Assembly: GCF_018531145.1 (NCBI RefSeq)
Contig: NZ_JAHDSZ010000001.1
Span: 248,001-312,000, forward strand
DNA from: Canibacter zhuwentaonis
GTDB lineage: Bacteria; Actinomycetota; Actinomycetes; Actinomycetales; Microbacteriaceae
Direction of reading: 5' to 3'
Length of the DNA stretch: 64,000 bases
Position numbers and translations under genes: made by a program. Below are positions 44,229-52,609 of the stretch, one piece after another. How positions within the stretch are numbered: the first letter of the stretch is position 1; every line of letters begins with the position of its first letter. The notes beneath the pieces are model-generated. The model saw nothing but the letters and a program-made list of their open reading frames with translations, had not been told where the DNA came from and searched no databases.

Positions 44229-45389
44229 ATGGGCATAACGCACCAGGAAAAGTTTGTTCCTATTCAAACACGATCTGAGCGGGTTGCATCAACCAAGCTC
44301 GCTGATTTTCCGGAGGTCACAGGTCGTGAAGCACAGTGGGTTTACACTCCCGTAGCAAAACTGCAGGAGTTGCTCAACGGTCCGCTGCAACCTGCAAAAC
44401 CGAGCGTCAGCACGACCTGCGTCGCGGGAATTAAAACATCTTTTATCGCGCGCGATGACAAGCGGATCGGTTCTGTGTATAAACCAGAGGATAGAGCGGC
44501 AGCCCAGGCGTTTAACGTTTTTGAAAAGGCGCTGCTAATCGAGGTTAGCGGAGAGTCTGAAAAAGACATGGTAATTAGGCTCAGTGACTACGGCACAGAG
44601 GCGAGCGGCGGGCATATTTTTGTTGATGTTAAGCCTTATGCACGCGGTCTTGTAACCCTTATTTACAGCGGGGATGCAAAGCTTGCCGACACGATTGAAA
44701 TCCGCGTTGGCGAGGGCGCGCGCGTCACTTTTGTTAGCCTTGGCGAGTTTAGCGACAGCGCGATCCACCTTTCCCAGCATCACGCGGAGGTTGGAAAAGA
44801 CGCGTTTTTGAAGCATATTGTTGTTAACATGAGCGGCAGCGTTGTGCGCGTTAACCCCTCTGTGCAGCTTGCGCACCAGGGCGGCGACGTTGAGATGTAC
44901 GGGCTGTATTTCGCGGATCCCGGGCAGCACCTGGAGCATCAGGTGTGGGTGCATCACATCGCACCGAACTGCCGTTCTCGCGTGAACTACAAGGGAGCGC
45001 TGCAGGGTAACGGGTCTCACACCGTGTGGATCGGTGACGTGCTTATCGGTCCTAATGCGGTTGGCACTGACAGCTACGAGGAAAATCGTAACCTTGTGCT
45101 CGGTAACGGGCCAATTGCTGATTCGGTTCCAAACCTTGAGATCGAGTGCGGCGATATCGCGGGGGCCGGTCACGCATCCGCAACCGGCAGGTTTGACGAG
45201 GAGCACCTGTTCTACCTGATGGCGCGTGGTATTGATGAGCTAACCGCGCGGCGCTTGGTTGTACGTGGCTTCTTGAACGAAATTGTGCAGCAGATTGAAC
45301 ACGAAGAAATCGCTGCCGATATACAGTCGCGCCTCGATGTTGAACTGGAACGCTCCGATGCTGCGATTGTCGCAGGAATGGGGCGTTAA
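44229..45389 (+). CDS. sufD: Fe-S cluster assembly protein SufD
   Basis: A 386-residue SufB paralog that completes the SufBC2D scaffold. The beta-helix core is recognisable from LITLIYSG-like LVTLIYSGDAKLADTIEI through HHIAPNCRSRVNYKGALQG and ends in AGAGHASATGRFDEEHLFYL. The conserved His of SufD near the C terminus is present in this segment (AGHASATG). It starts one base after sufB, so translation is coupled. Confidence 0.96.
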   Translation: MGITHQEKFVPIQTRSERVASTKLADFPEVTGREAQWVYTPVAKLQELLNGPLQPAKPSVSTTCVAGIKTSFIARDDKRIGSVYKPEDRAAAQAFNVFEKALLIEVSGESEKDMVIRLSDYGTEASGGHIFVDVKPYARGLVTLIYSGDAKLADTIEIRVGEGARVTFVSLGEFSDSAIHLSQHHAEVGKDAFLKHIVVNMSGSVVRVNPSVQLAHQGGDVEMYGLYFADPGQHLEHQVWVHHIAPNCRSRVNYKGALQGNGSHTVWIGDVLIGPNAVGTDSYEENRNLVLGNGPIADSVPNLEIECGDIAGAGHASATGRFDEEHLFYLMARGIDELTARRLVVRGFLNEIVQQIEHEEIAADIQSRLDVELERSDAAIVAGMGR

Positions 45390-45390
45390 A

Positions 45391-45741
45391 TTGGGTTTTG
45401 AGCGTGTTTGTGATGCCGCCAAGGTGCAGGTTAACACACCTATGAAAGTTGAAGTTGCCGGGCAGGCAATCGCGGTTGTGCGCGATTCTGTCGGTGAGCT
45501 ATACGCAATAGGCGACACCTGCACACACGGCGATGTGTCGCTGAGCGAGGGTTTTGTTGAAGACGATACTCTCGAGTGCTGGGCGCACGGCGCGAAGTTT
45601 TCGCTCAAAATCGGTCACCCTTTAACTTTGCCGGCCTATGAGCCGGTGCCTGTTTACGCAATTAAAATTGTTGATGAACAGATTTTTATCGATCCAACTC
45701 CGATTTTTAAGGAGAATAATAATGTCCACACTAGAAATTAA
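45391..45741 (+). CDS. Rieske-type ferredoxin of the suf operon
   Basis: A 116-residue small Rieske protein from TTG 45391 (GFERVCDAAKVQVNTPMKVE). Ligands are in DTCTHGDVSLSEG (Cys-x-His) and LECWAHGAKFSLK (Cys-x2-His), the standard 2Fe-2S set. It resembles the NirD/BphF-like subunit often found between sufD and sufC in actinobacteria, where it may supply electrons for cluster assembly. Its start is two bases after the sufD stop, and its end overlaps sufC by 20 bases. An open frame extends upstream into sufD but does not match the family. Confidence 0.9.
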   Translation: MGFERVCDAAKVQVNTPMKVEVAGQAIAVVRDSVGELYAIGDTCTHGDVSLSEGFVEDDTLECWAHGAKFSLKIGHPLTLPAYEPVPVYAIKIVDEQIFIDPTPIFKENNNVHTRN

Positions 45742-46471
45742 AAACCTGCACGTTGAAATTGAGACGGATGGTGGCACCAAAGAGATTCTTAAAGGCGTTG
45801 ATTTGACGATTAACTCCGGTGAGATTCACGCAATTATGGGCCCTAACGGTTCTGGCAAATCAACACTCGCTTCAACCATTGCAGGGCATCCCAGCTACGA
45901 GGTAACAGCGGGCAGCATCACGCTTGACGGCGAAGACGTGCTCGAAATGGAAGTTGACGAGCGCGCAAAAGCTGGTCTGTTCTTGGCAATGCAGTACCCT
46001 GTGGAAATTCCCGGCGTCACAATGTCAAACTTCTTGCGCACCGCAAAAACCGCTATTGACGGAGATGCGCCAGCGATCCGCGAATGGCTTGGGAAGGTTA
46101 AAACCGCGATGTCTGATCTGCGCATGAGTCCAGAGTTTCTGGAGCGTAACGTGAACGAAGGCTTTTCCGGTGGCGAAAAAAAGCGTGCCGAAATTTTGCA
46201 GCTGGAGCTGTTGCAGCCAAAGTTCGCGCTGCTCGATGAAACCGACTCCGGGCTTGACGTTGACGCGCTGCGCGTTGTTAGCGAGGGCGTTAATCGCGCT
46301 CATAAAAACAGCGGTCTCGGCGTGCTTTTGATCACCCACTACACGCGCATTTTGCAGTACATCAAGCCGGATTTTGTGCACGTTTTTGTTGCCGGCAGAA
46401 TTGCAGAACAGGGCGGATCAGAGCTTGCTGATCGGCTCGAAGCAGAGGGTTACGACAGATTCCAAGTGTAA
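45722..46471 (+). CDS. sufC: Fe-S assembly ATPase SufC
   Basis: A 249-residue ABC-type ATPase that drives the SufBD scaffold. Walker A is MGPNGSGKSTLAST, the Q-loop is LAMQYPVEIPGV, the signature is EGFSGGEKKRAEILQ, and Walker B is KFALLDETDSGLDVDAL, with the H-loop in LLITHYTRIL. The ATG at 45722 follows AAGGAG inside the Rieske gene; an earlier in-frame ATG belongs to the overlapping gene region and is rejected. Confidence 0.97.
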   Translation: MSTLEIKNLHVEIETDGGTKEILKGVDLTINSGEIHAIMGPNGSGKSTLASTIAGHPSYEVTAGSITLDGEDVLEMEVDERAKAGLFLAMQYPVEIPGVTMSNFLRTAKTAIDGDAPAIREWLGKVKTAMSDLRMSPEFLERNVNEGFSGGEKKRAEILQLELLQPKFALLDETDSGLDVDALRVVSEGVNRAHKNSGLGVLLITHYTRILQYIKPDFVHVFVAGRIAEQGGSELADRLEAEGYDRFQV

Positions 46472-46489
46472 CCTTAACTGCTTAACTGG

Positions 46490-46521
46490 GTGTGGAGTCT
46501 GGTAAAACACAGACTCCACAC
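46490..46521 (+). terminator. Perfect 12-bp hairpin between sufC and the MIP18-type gene
   Basis: GTGTGGAGTCTG (46490-46501) pairs without mismatch to CAGACTCCACAC (46510-46521), around the loop GTAAAACA. There is no T-run. It may be a processing or stabilising element, or a partial terminator that lowers expression of the downstream genes. Confidence 0.65.
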
Positions 46522-46547
46522 TGTCGCATTTAATACGAAAGGCAACC

Positions 46548-46889
46548 ATGAGCGCTCCATCGATTAGCCCGCTTGATCCAGAGTTTAAGGAACAGGCGAT
46601 TGAGGCTCTAAAAAACGTTTCCGACCCAGAGCTCGGTGTTAACATCTACGACCTGGGGCTAATCTACGACCTTGCATATGACCACGTTAACGAGGCGCTA
46701 GTTATCAGTATGACCTTGACAAGCGCTGGGTGTCCGCTCACCGACGTGATCGAGAGTGATATCGCAGAGGCTCTGGACGGGCTTGTTACCGCTTTCAGAA
46801 TTAATTGGGTGTGGATGCCGCCGTGGACTCCGCAGCGGATCACAGATGACGGGCGAGATATGATGCGGGCCTTAGGTTTTAGCATCTAG
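46548..46889 (+). CDS. MIP18/DUF59 family Fe-S assembly protein (SufT-like)
   Basis: A 113-residue single-domain MIP18 (DUF59) protein. The family pattern is clear: ALKNVSDPELGVNIYDLGLIYDL, then MTLTSAGCPLTDVIESDI with the conserved Cys, and VWMPPWTPQRITDDGRDMM. Such proteins help mature Fe-S proteins and are usual in actinobacterial suf operons. It has a modest GAAAGG ribosome-binding site and is separated from sufC by a hairpin. Confidence 0.93.
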   Translation: MSAPSISPLDPEFKEQAIEALKNVSDPELGVNIYDLGLIYDLAYDHVNEALVISMTLTSAGCPLTDVIESDIAEALDGLVTAFRINWVWMPPWTPQRITDDGRDMMRALGFSI

Positions 46890-46891
46890 CT

Positions 46892-48490
46892 ATGATTTCA
46901 GTTACAAACCTTGCCGTTGATGTTGGTGCGCGACGGCTAATGAGTGATGTTAGTTTTACCGTAAACCCGGGGGATAAAATAGGTCTTGTCGGTCGTAACG
47001 GGGCCGGTAAAACAACCCTCACTAAAGTCTTAACGGGCGATAAACAGCCGGCGGAGGGTAACCTCAGCGTGCGCGGTAAAATAGGGTTTTTGCCGCAGGA
47101 TCCGCGCACCGCCGATCCGTCGCAAATAGCGCGTCACCGCATCCTAGACGCGCGCGGGCTTGGCACGCTGCAGGCGCAGCTCGCCGCCGCCAGCGAGAAA
47201 ATGTCCGACCCTAATCCAGCGGTTGCTGCAAAGGCGATGAAACGCTTTGGTAATTTGAGTGACCGTCTGCACGCCCTGGGCGGATACGCGGCAGAGAGCG
47301 AAGCTGCTGCAATATCTCACAACCTGGGCTTGCCCGACAGAGTGCTCGAACAGCCGCTGGGTGAGCTTTCTGGCGGTCAGCGCAGGCGTATCGAGCTGGC
47401 GCGAATCCTGTTCAGTGACGCTGACACGTTAATTCTTGACGAGCCAACCAACCACTTAGACGCCGATTCAATCGTGTGGCTGCGCACCTTTATTAGCAAC
47501 TATCGCGGTGGTGTGATTATTATCAGCCACGATGTTGAACTGGTTGGTGAAACTGTGAACCGTGTTTTTTACCTCGACGCTAACCGACAGGTAATCGACA
47601 TTTACAATATGCGCTGGCATCACTATCTAAAACAGCGCGTTGCGGATGAAGAACGCCGCCGCAAAGAGCGCAGCAACATTGAAAAGAAAGCGCAAACACT
47701 GCTCGAGCAAGCGGCACGCTTTGGTGCTAAAGCATCGAAGGCAGCGGCGGCTCACCAGATGGCGCGCCGCGCTGAAAAAATGGTTGCGCAGTTAGAGGAT
47801 GTGCGGCAGCTTGATGCGGTTGCTAAGCTGAGGTTTCCCGATCCGCAAAAATGCGGTAAAACTCCGCTGCAGGCGCGAACCATTAGCAAATCTTATGGCT
47901 CTCTGGAGATTTTTACGGGAGTTAATCTCGCCATTGACAGGGGCTCAAAAGTTGTTATTCTTGGTTTCAACGGTGCAGGTAAAACAACGCTGCTGCGTAT
48001 TCTTGCCGGTGTTGATAAGCCCGATACGGGTGAGGTTATAGCTGGCAGTGGTCTGAAGGTTGGCTACTACGCGCAGGAGCATGAAACTCTTGACGTTAAT
48101 CGCAGCGTGCTAGAGAATATGACGGCCGCTTCTGAGCATCTCACAGAGACCGAGGCTCGGCGAGTGCTCGGCTCGTTTCTGTTCAGCGGAGAAGATGTAT
48201 ACAAGCCGGCGGGCGTGCTCTCTGGCGGTGAGAAAACGCGGCTCGCGCTGGCGATCCTGGTTGTTTCAAGCGCGAATGTGCTGCTGCTCGATGAGCCAAC
48301 TAATAACCTGGATCCTGCCAGCCGCGCCGAAATTCTCGACGCTCTGGCCACGTTCATGGGCGCTGTTGTGCTTGTGAGTCACGATCTGGGAGCTGTTGCT
48401 GCGCTAAATCCGGAACGCGTTTTGATTATGCCAGACGCCACAGAAGACATCTGGAGCAGGGACTATCTGGAGCTTATCGAGCTGGCATAG
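46892..48490 (+). CDS. ABC-F family ATPase (Rv1473-like)
   Basis: A 532-residue protein with two ABC domains and no membrane helices. Domain 1: Walker A GRNGAGKTTLTKV (about 34-46), signature LSGGQRRRIELARIL, Walker B LILDEPTNHLD. The P-site linker (about 250-290, KQRVADEERRRKERSNIEKK) is long and charged. Domain 2: Walker A GFNGAGKTTLLR, signature LSGGEKTRLALAIL, Walker B LLLDEPTNNLD. ABC-F proteins bind the ribosome E site. This subgroup is sometimes named macrolide ATPase, but resistance cannot be inferred. It begins two bases after the MIP18 stop. Confidence 0.94.
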   Translation: MISVTNLAVDVGARRLMSDVSFTVNPGDKIGLVGRNGAGKTTLTKVLTGDKQPAEGNLSVRGKIGFLPQDPRTADPSQIARHRILDARGLGTLQAQLAAASEKMSDPNPAVAAKAMKRFGNLSDRLHALGGYAAESEAAAISHNLGLPDRVLEQPLGELSGGQRRRIELARILFSDADTLILDEPTNHLDADSIVWLRTFISNYRGGVIIISHDVELVGETVNRVFYLDANRQVIDIYNMRWHHYLKQRVADEERRRKERSNIEKKAQTLLEQAARFGAKASKAAAAHQMARRAEKMVAQLEDVRQLDAVAKLRFPDPQKCGKTPLQARTISKSYGSLEIFTGVNLAIDRGSKVVILGFNGAGKTTLLRILAGVDKPDTGEVIAGSGLKVGYYAQEHETLDVNRSVLENMTAASEHLTETEARRVLGSFLFSGEDVYKPAGVLSGGEKTRLALAILVVSSANVLLLDEPTNNLDPASRAEILDALATFMGAVVLVSHDLGAVAALNPERVLIMPDATEDIWSRDYLELIELA

Positions 48491-48519
48491 CGCGCTGCTA
48501 CGCGACTTTTCGCAGCGGA

Positions 48520-49407
48520 TCAGCTACGCGCGTTAAGCCAGGCGTCTTCTGCGGCTTCATCGCTCTGCGGTTTACGAGACTCGCGCAGCGCCTTCTTTGC
48601 CTGTTGCCGTCGTACTTTTTGTGAGTTCGGGTTGAAGTTTTGGAATTCTTTTTTAGCCGCGAGCGTAATTCCAGTTCCCGCAATAATGATGAACACAAGC
48701 CACTGCAGGGCATAGGAGAGGTGCGGTCCTGGGTCGAGTGCTGGCCGCGGGGCTAAGATTCCGTGCGCCTGGGCGGGGGTTTCTGAAATAAGTGCGAGGT
48801 ATCCGGCTGTGTACACAGAGTCGCTAGCTTCGTTCGTAATGCTCGCCGCTTCTGCTGGGTTAATGCTACCGATGCTGTGCGCTGTTGGGGTGCGTCCCGA
48901 GATAACAGGCTCTGCCTGTCGCAGCCGGGCAGTTAGTGTAATCTCTTGCTGTGAGGTGGCAAGCTCGAGGGAGTTTGGGTCGGGGGTTGCGCTATCCGTT
49001 ATAACCGTTGCGCTCCAGCCGCGATCAACAAAGAGCGTTATGCCCTCAGCGGTTTTGAAAGCCTGTAAAATGTGCGAGCCGGTGCCGCTGAGACCGGGGC
49101 GATTGCGCACCAGCACGAACTCTGCGGTGTATTTTCCCGTTGCCGTCACAGGGCGCCATTTTTGAGTGTCTTCGTGGAATTCTGTTAGATTTGTGACGAG
49201 GCTCTGAAAAGGAGTCGCAGGCGCGTCGTAGTTGGTAACGATCCGGTCGATTTCAGCCTGAGCCTGCGCTTTGCGCGCAAACTGCCAGTTTGAGAGCGCA
49301 ACACAGACTAGCGCAAAAACGAGCAGCATTGCGTAGTAGCCGAGCCAGCGCCTGGCATACAAAAAGCTCCAGCCGCGCCCTGATGCTTGATTCTGCGGGG
49401 CAGTCAC
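48520..49407 (-). CDS. SURF1 family cytochrome oxidase assembly protein
   Basis: A 295-residue protein with two membrane helices (about 24-44 and 235-255) flanking an extracytoplasmic domain, the SURF1 topology. Typical parts are LSNWQFARKAQA, KWRPVTATGKYTAEFVLVRNRP, GITLFVDRGWS, and the second helix following LSYALQWLVFII. SURF1 helps assemble the CuB-heme a3 site of oxidase. It would serve CtaD (62.9 kb) along with CtaA. A charged C-terminal tail with many Lys/Arg follows. Its start overlaps the upstream small gene by 4 bases. Confidence 0.93.
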   Translation of the reverse strand: MTAPQNQASGRGWSFLYARRWLGYYAMLLVFALVCVALSNWQFARKAQAQAEIDRIVTNYDAPATPFQSLVTNLTEFHEDTQKWRPVTATGKYTAEFVLVRNRPGLSGTGSHILQAFKTAEGITLFVDRGWSATVITDSATPDPNSLELATSQQEITLTARLRQAEPVISGRTPTAHSIGSINPAEAASITNEASDSVYTAGYLALISETPAQAHGILAPRPALDPGPHLSYALQWLVFIIIAGTGITLAAKKEFQNFNPNSQKVRRQQAKKALRESRKPQSDEAAEDAWLNARS

Positions 49408-49679
49408 GCGCGCCCCCGGGGCGGTAGTTCTGCGATTGGCAAAGTTTGTTTTAGAAACTGTCTGGCCGTTAAAAAATCACTGAGATAAGCCAGGTGCGCT
49501 TCGCAGCACAGCCAGATTTTGCGCCTGTTGCCGGTGTGTATTTTGGGATTGACCCACAGCAGCGCCCACTGCGCGGGAGCTGTGCAACCGGCGCGCGAGC
49601 AGATTACAGCTGAGCTTTCTTGCGCAGCTTGTGAGAATCCGCCAAAAAGATCGGCAAGATCTAGCATGTTACTCTGCAT
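49404..49679 (-). CDS. Small conserved actinobacterial protein with zinc-type cysteines
   Basis: A 91-residue soluble protein between DUF3099 and SURF1 genes. It contains CSRAGCTAPAQWALLWVNPK (two Cys four apart) and RRKIWLCCEAHLAYLSDFL (Cys and His), a likely zinc-binding arrangement. The layout C-x4-C...WRNP-x-IH...R-K-W-x-x-C-x-x-H is one I recognise from small actinobacterial proteins in this gene context, of unknown function. The start may be the ATG at 49679 or the ATG at 49667, one base after the DUF3099 stop. Confidence 0.75.
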   Translation of the reverse strand: MQSNMLDLADLFGGFSQAAQESSAVICSRAGCTAPAQWALLWVNPKIHTGNRRKIWLCCEAHLAYLSDFLTARQFLKQTLPIAELPPRGRA

Positions 49680-50016
49680 CTGACTGTTTTGCGGGCTTGT
49701 ATTTCGGGGCTGCTATGATAATAACCTCAGGGCTCGCGCTCTTCTGCAGCGAGTCTGGCAGTGACAGCGGAGTAACCGTGCTGTGCTGCTTTTTATCAAC
49801 AACGGGGGCGATATTATTGGCGACCATAACCGCGAAGAACGGCAGCAGGGCAGCCCCTAGAATTGGCAGAATCGCCCACCAGCCGGGGGTGAACAGCAGA
49901 CACAGCACGCACGCCACACGGATACTCATAGAAATTACGTAAACGCGAGTGCGTTGGTTGCGATTTGCAACCGGATCCACGCCCGCGCCCGTAACTTCGT
50001 AAGTTTGATTAGTCAT
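49669..50016 (-). CDS. DUF3099 membrane protein
   Basis: A 115-residue protein with two close membrane helices (about 27-42 and 45-66, split by TPGWW), characteristic of DUF3099. It ends in a charged tail (PEVIIIAAPKYKPAKQSD). The function is unknown. It is divergent from fabG; the same DUF3099-fabG divergence is common in Microbacteriaceae. The ATG follows AAAAAGGAAG. Confidence 0.85.
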   Translation of the reverse strand: MTNQTYEVTGAGVDPVANRNQRTRVYVISMSIRVACVLCLLFTPGWWAILPILGAALLPFFAVMVANNIAPVVDKKQHSTVTPLSLPDSLQKSASPEVIIIAAPKYKPAKQSDAE

Positions 50017-50102
50017 ATTAGTTTCTTCCTTTTTCCAGTCTACGCGGTTATGCTGACGGTAAAATTAATAACAGTTTTTAAACACAGAAAATGAGGTAGA
50101 TA

Positions 50103-50816
50103 ATGACTTTTGTTCCCCGCACCGTTCTAATCACAGGAGGCAACCGTGGTATTGGACGTGCAATCGCTGAGCGGATGGTTGCCGACGGTCATCGAGTTGC
50201 GGTCACCGCGCGATCTGGCGAAGGACCAGCTGGTACGCTCACTGTGAAAGCGGATGTGACAGATGCTGCCAGCATCGACACCGCTTTTAGTGAGGTTGAG
50301 GCGCAACTCGGGTCGATTGAGGTGTTGGTTGCAAACGCTGGGATTACAAAAGATATGCTGCTCTTGCGCATGAGCGAGCAGGATTTCACCGAGGTTATTG
50401 ACACAAACCTAACGGGAGTTTTCCGGGTTGTAAAGCGCGCGCTTAAAGGCTTTGTGAAACAGCGTTTTGGGCGGGTTATTATGATCTCGAGCGTTGTTGG
50501 TCTTTACGGATCTCCCGGGCAGATCAACTACTCAGCTTCTAAGGCGGCGCTTGTTGGTTTTGCGCGCTCGCTAACACGCGAGCTGGGGCAGCGCGGAATC
50601 ACCGCTAACGTGGTTGCGCCAGGGTTTATTGAAACGGATATGACGGCAGTTCTGCCAGAGGCGCAGCAGCAGGACTACGTGAAAGCAATTCCGGTCGCGC
50701 GTGCCGGGCAGGCGAGCGAGATTGCGGGCGCAATAGCGTTTTTAGCAGGGCCGGATGCGGCTTACATCTCGGGCGCTGTTATTCCGGTTGATGGCGGATT
50801 AGGAATGGGGCACTAA
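50103..50816 (+). CDS. fabG: 3-oxoacyl-ACP reductase
   Basis: A 237-residue SDR enzyme reducing 3-oxoacyl-ACP with NADPH in fatty acid synthesis. The cofactor loop TGGNRGIGRAIAERM (about 11-25), VLVANAGITKD, catalytic Ser in MISSVVGLYG, YSASKAAL with Tyr and Lys (about 146-153), and VVAPGFIETDM are all present. The ATG follows ATGAGGT. It is probably the essential FabG of FAS II, although related SDR functions cannot be ruled out. Confidence 0.92.
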   Translation: MTFVPRTVLITGGNRGIGRAIAERMVADGHRVAVTARSGEGPAGTLTVKADVTDAASIDTAFSEVEAQLGSIEVLVANAGITKDMLLLRMSEQDFTEVIDTNLTGVFRVVKRALKGFVKQRFGRVIMISSVVGLYGSPGQINYSASKAALVGFARSLTRELGQRGITANVVAPGFIETDMTAVLPEAQQQDYVKAIPVARAGQASEIAGAIAFLAGPDAAYISGAVIPVDGGLGMGH

Positions 50817-50828
50817 TCGCGGGTCTTA

Positions 50829-50945
50829 ATGGTCGCTATTTTGCAAGCCGCAGATTCTAGCGACCGCGAGCTTAAGCTGATACAGCAGGACTCGTGGTCG
50901 TTTTTTGGTCGCGGACCGGGCAGCTGCGCTGCTGGATTTGGTTAA
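50829..50945 (+). CDS. Possible 38-residue small protein after fabG
   Basis: An open frame starts with ATG 12 bases after the fabG stop and encodes MVAILQAADSSDRELKLIQQ followed by DSWSFFGRGPGSCAAGFG, ending TAA two or three bases before the 3' end of serB. Its charged helix followed by a Phe-Gly-rich end looks protein-like, and it fills the interval exactly. There is no strong ribosome-binding site. I do not recognise a family. It could equally be chance. Confidence 0.3.
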   Translation: MVAILQAADSSDRELKLIQQDSWSFFGRGPGSCAAGFG

Positions 50946-50948
50946 AGG

Positions 50949-51593
50949 CTAGCTCTTGAGGCGGCTAAACAACTCGGTCACAGGGTCGAGCGAATCGCTG
51001 AGAGAGTAGTCTGCTGCGCGCTGCACAACCGGTTTTGCGTTAAACGCAACTGACAGCCCGGCAACCTTCATCATTTCAAGATCGTTCGCGCCATCGCCGA
51101 CGGCAATCGTGTGGTGCATAGGAATACTAAACTCAGCGGCCCAGCGAGCAAGCATTTCAGCTTTTGTCTGGGCGGTCACGGGATTTCCCAGAATCTGCCC
51201 GGTCAGCTGCTCATCTTTCACAACAAGCCTGTTAGCGTGCCAGCGATCCACCATTTTCGGCGGCAGAATTATGTCTAGTATCTCCATAAATCCTCCAGAA
51301 ACAACGCATACTTTGCCGTCCGTCGCGTGAGTGAGCCCGATCAGCTTTTCAAACCCGGCAGAGAATGTGATCTGCCGGGCAACATCCCGCAGACTCTTCG
51401 TGCTTAACCCGGCAAGCATCGCAATTCGCGCTGTTAGGCTCTCTGTGAAGTCGTACTCGCCGCGCATTGCAGCCTCGGTAATTGCGCTAACCTCTGTTGC
51501 TTTGCCTACTCTGGCGGCGATGAGGTCAATTACTTCTTGCGTAATCGCGGTTGAATCGCAGTCGAGTACCACCAGCGGAGATATTTTTGTCAT
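50949..51593 (-). CDS. serB: Phosphoserine phosphatase
   Basis: A protein of about 214 residues from the ATG at 51593. HAD motif I is VVLDCDSTAI (nucleophile Asp near residue 11, acid/base Asp two further on), motif II is VVSGGF, and motif III/IV is KAEMLARW...TIAVGDGANDLEMMKVAG. The cap region RAIMRGEYDFTESL-like (ITEAAMRGEYDFTESLTARI) is typical of SerB. It lacks the N-terminal ACT domain found in longer SerB forms. It would make L-serine from phosphoserine. Confidence 0.92.
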   Translation of the reverse strand: MTKISPLVVLDCDSTAITQEVIDLIAARVGKATEVSAITEAAMRGEYDFTESLTARIAMLAGLSTKSLRDVARQITFSAGFEKLIGLTHATDGKVCVVSGGFMEILDIILPPKMVDRWHANRLVVKDEQLTGQILGNPVTAQTKAEMLARWAAEFSIPMHHTIAVGDGANDLEMMKVAGLSVAFNAKPVVQRAADYSLSDSLDPVTELFSRLKS

Positions 51594-51600
51594 ATCTAAT

Positions 51601-51664
51601 AGTTTAAGCCTAATCGACAATTTAGGTGAGTTTTAACGTTTTATAGGCGGTTTTAGGTTAAAGT
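51601..51664. promoter_or_regulatory. Divergent leaderless promoters of serB and the ABC ATPase gene
   Basis: On the minus strand TAAACT (51606-51601) stands 7 bases before the serB ATG. On the plus strand TAAAGT (51659-51664) stands 7 bases before the ABC gene ATG at 51672. Neither gene has a ribosome-binding site, so both probably give leaderless mRNA from this short shared region. Confidence 0.5.
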
Positions 51665-51671
51665 AAAAACT

Positions 51672-52460
51672 ATGACAAAGGTAATTGATTTTCAGAATGT
51701 TAGTTTTGTGCGCGGCGGCAACAGTATTCTGCATGAGCTCAGCTGGGGGGTTGAAGCCGGTCAAAAATGGGTTATTCTGGGTCCTAACGGAGCTGGCAAA
51801 ACAACGCTCATTAAGCTTGTTAGCACGGCAGAACATCCGTCGAGCGGAACCGTTGATATTCTGGGGAACAGGCTGGGCGCGGTGGATATTTTCGAGCTTC
51901 GGTCGAGTATCGGGGTTGTTACAAGAGCGCAGGAAAAACAAATTCCCGAGTCTGAAAAAGTTATTGATGTTGTGCTCACCGCCGCCTACTCAATCGCTGG
52001 CAGATGGCGCGAACAGTACGACGCTGAAGATGTGCAGCACGCGATGAACGTGCTCACCGGGTGGCAGCTGGCGCACCTTACCGAGCGCCGTTTTGGGTCG
52101 CTCAGTGACGGGGAGCGAAAGCGTGTTTTGCTTGCGCGCGCGGTGATGGCGGATCCGGAATTGCTGCTTTTGGACGAGCCGGCGGCGAGCGTTGATCTCG
52201 GCGGGCGTGAGTTTATTCTGCAGGCTCTTGGAATGTTTGCAACGGCTGCAGATGCGCCGGCGATTGTGATGGTAACTCACCATGTTGAAGAGATTCCGGC
52301 GGGTTTTACGCATATGCTGCTGCTTGACGCGCAGGGGCAGGTTGCGGCAAGTGGCGAGCTGGGTGAGGTTTTAACCGGTGAAAACCTGTCACGGGTGTTT
52401 GGCATTGAGCTTGAGCTAACGCAGAGTTTCGGGCGTTATTCTGCGCGGGCTAAGTTCTAG
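51672..52460 (+). CDS. Stand-alone ABC transporter-type ATPase
   Basis: A 262-residue ABC ATPase: Walker A LGPNGAGKTTLIKL (about 36-49), Q-loop IGVVTRAQEKQIPES, signature LSDGERKRVLLARAV, Walker B LLLLDEPAASVDLGG and H-loop VMVTHHVEEI. The signature is LSDGE, a variation on LSGGQ also found in molybdate- and iron-type groups (ModF/YlmA-like). No permease or binding-protein gene is nearby. This gene is often opposite serB in Microbacteriaceae; its substrate is not known. Confidence 0.88.
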   Translation: MTKVIDFQNVSFVRGGNSILHELSWGVEAGQKWVILGPNGAGKTTLIKLVSTAEHPSSGTVDILGNRLGAVDIFELRSSIGVVTRAQEKQIPESEKVIDVVLTAAYSIAGRWREQYDAEDVQHAMNVLTGWQLAHLTERRFGSLSDGERKRVLLARAVMADPELLLLDEPAASVDLGGREFILQALGMFATAADAPAIVMVTHHVEEIPAGFTHMLLLDAQGQVAASGELGEVLTGENLSRVFGIELELTQSFGRYSARAKF

Positions 52461-52522
52461 AATCCGAGGTTAAAACCGTGCGCAACGCGGCTTAGCTGTG
52501 TGGCTGGGTTTCGTTTTTCTGA

Positions 52523-52561
52523 TAGAATCATTAGTCGTATGTCTTTGACATAAAGACTTTT
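52523..52561 (+). promoter_or_regulatory. rpmE2 promoter and leader hairpin
   Basis: TAGAAT (52523-52528) is a likely -10 element. Twelve bases downstream the leader can form a hairpin GTCTTT (52541-52546) with AAAGAC (52552-52557), followed by four T. A second small hairpin (GGCA/TGCC, about 52565-52575) follows. The leader of about 75 bases is long for a small ribosomal protein gene and may carry attenuation control. Confidence 0.4.
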
Positions 52562-52609
52562 CAGGGCACACTGCCTTGGAGGGATACTTTTTATTTATAA
52601 GGATCAACT

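Noticed and set aside
46892-48490. Antibiotic (macrolide) resistance gene
   Set aside because: The ABC-F gene is cotranscribed with suf genes in a conserved order, and nothing in the sequence shows a resistance role.
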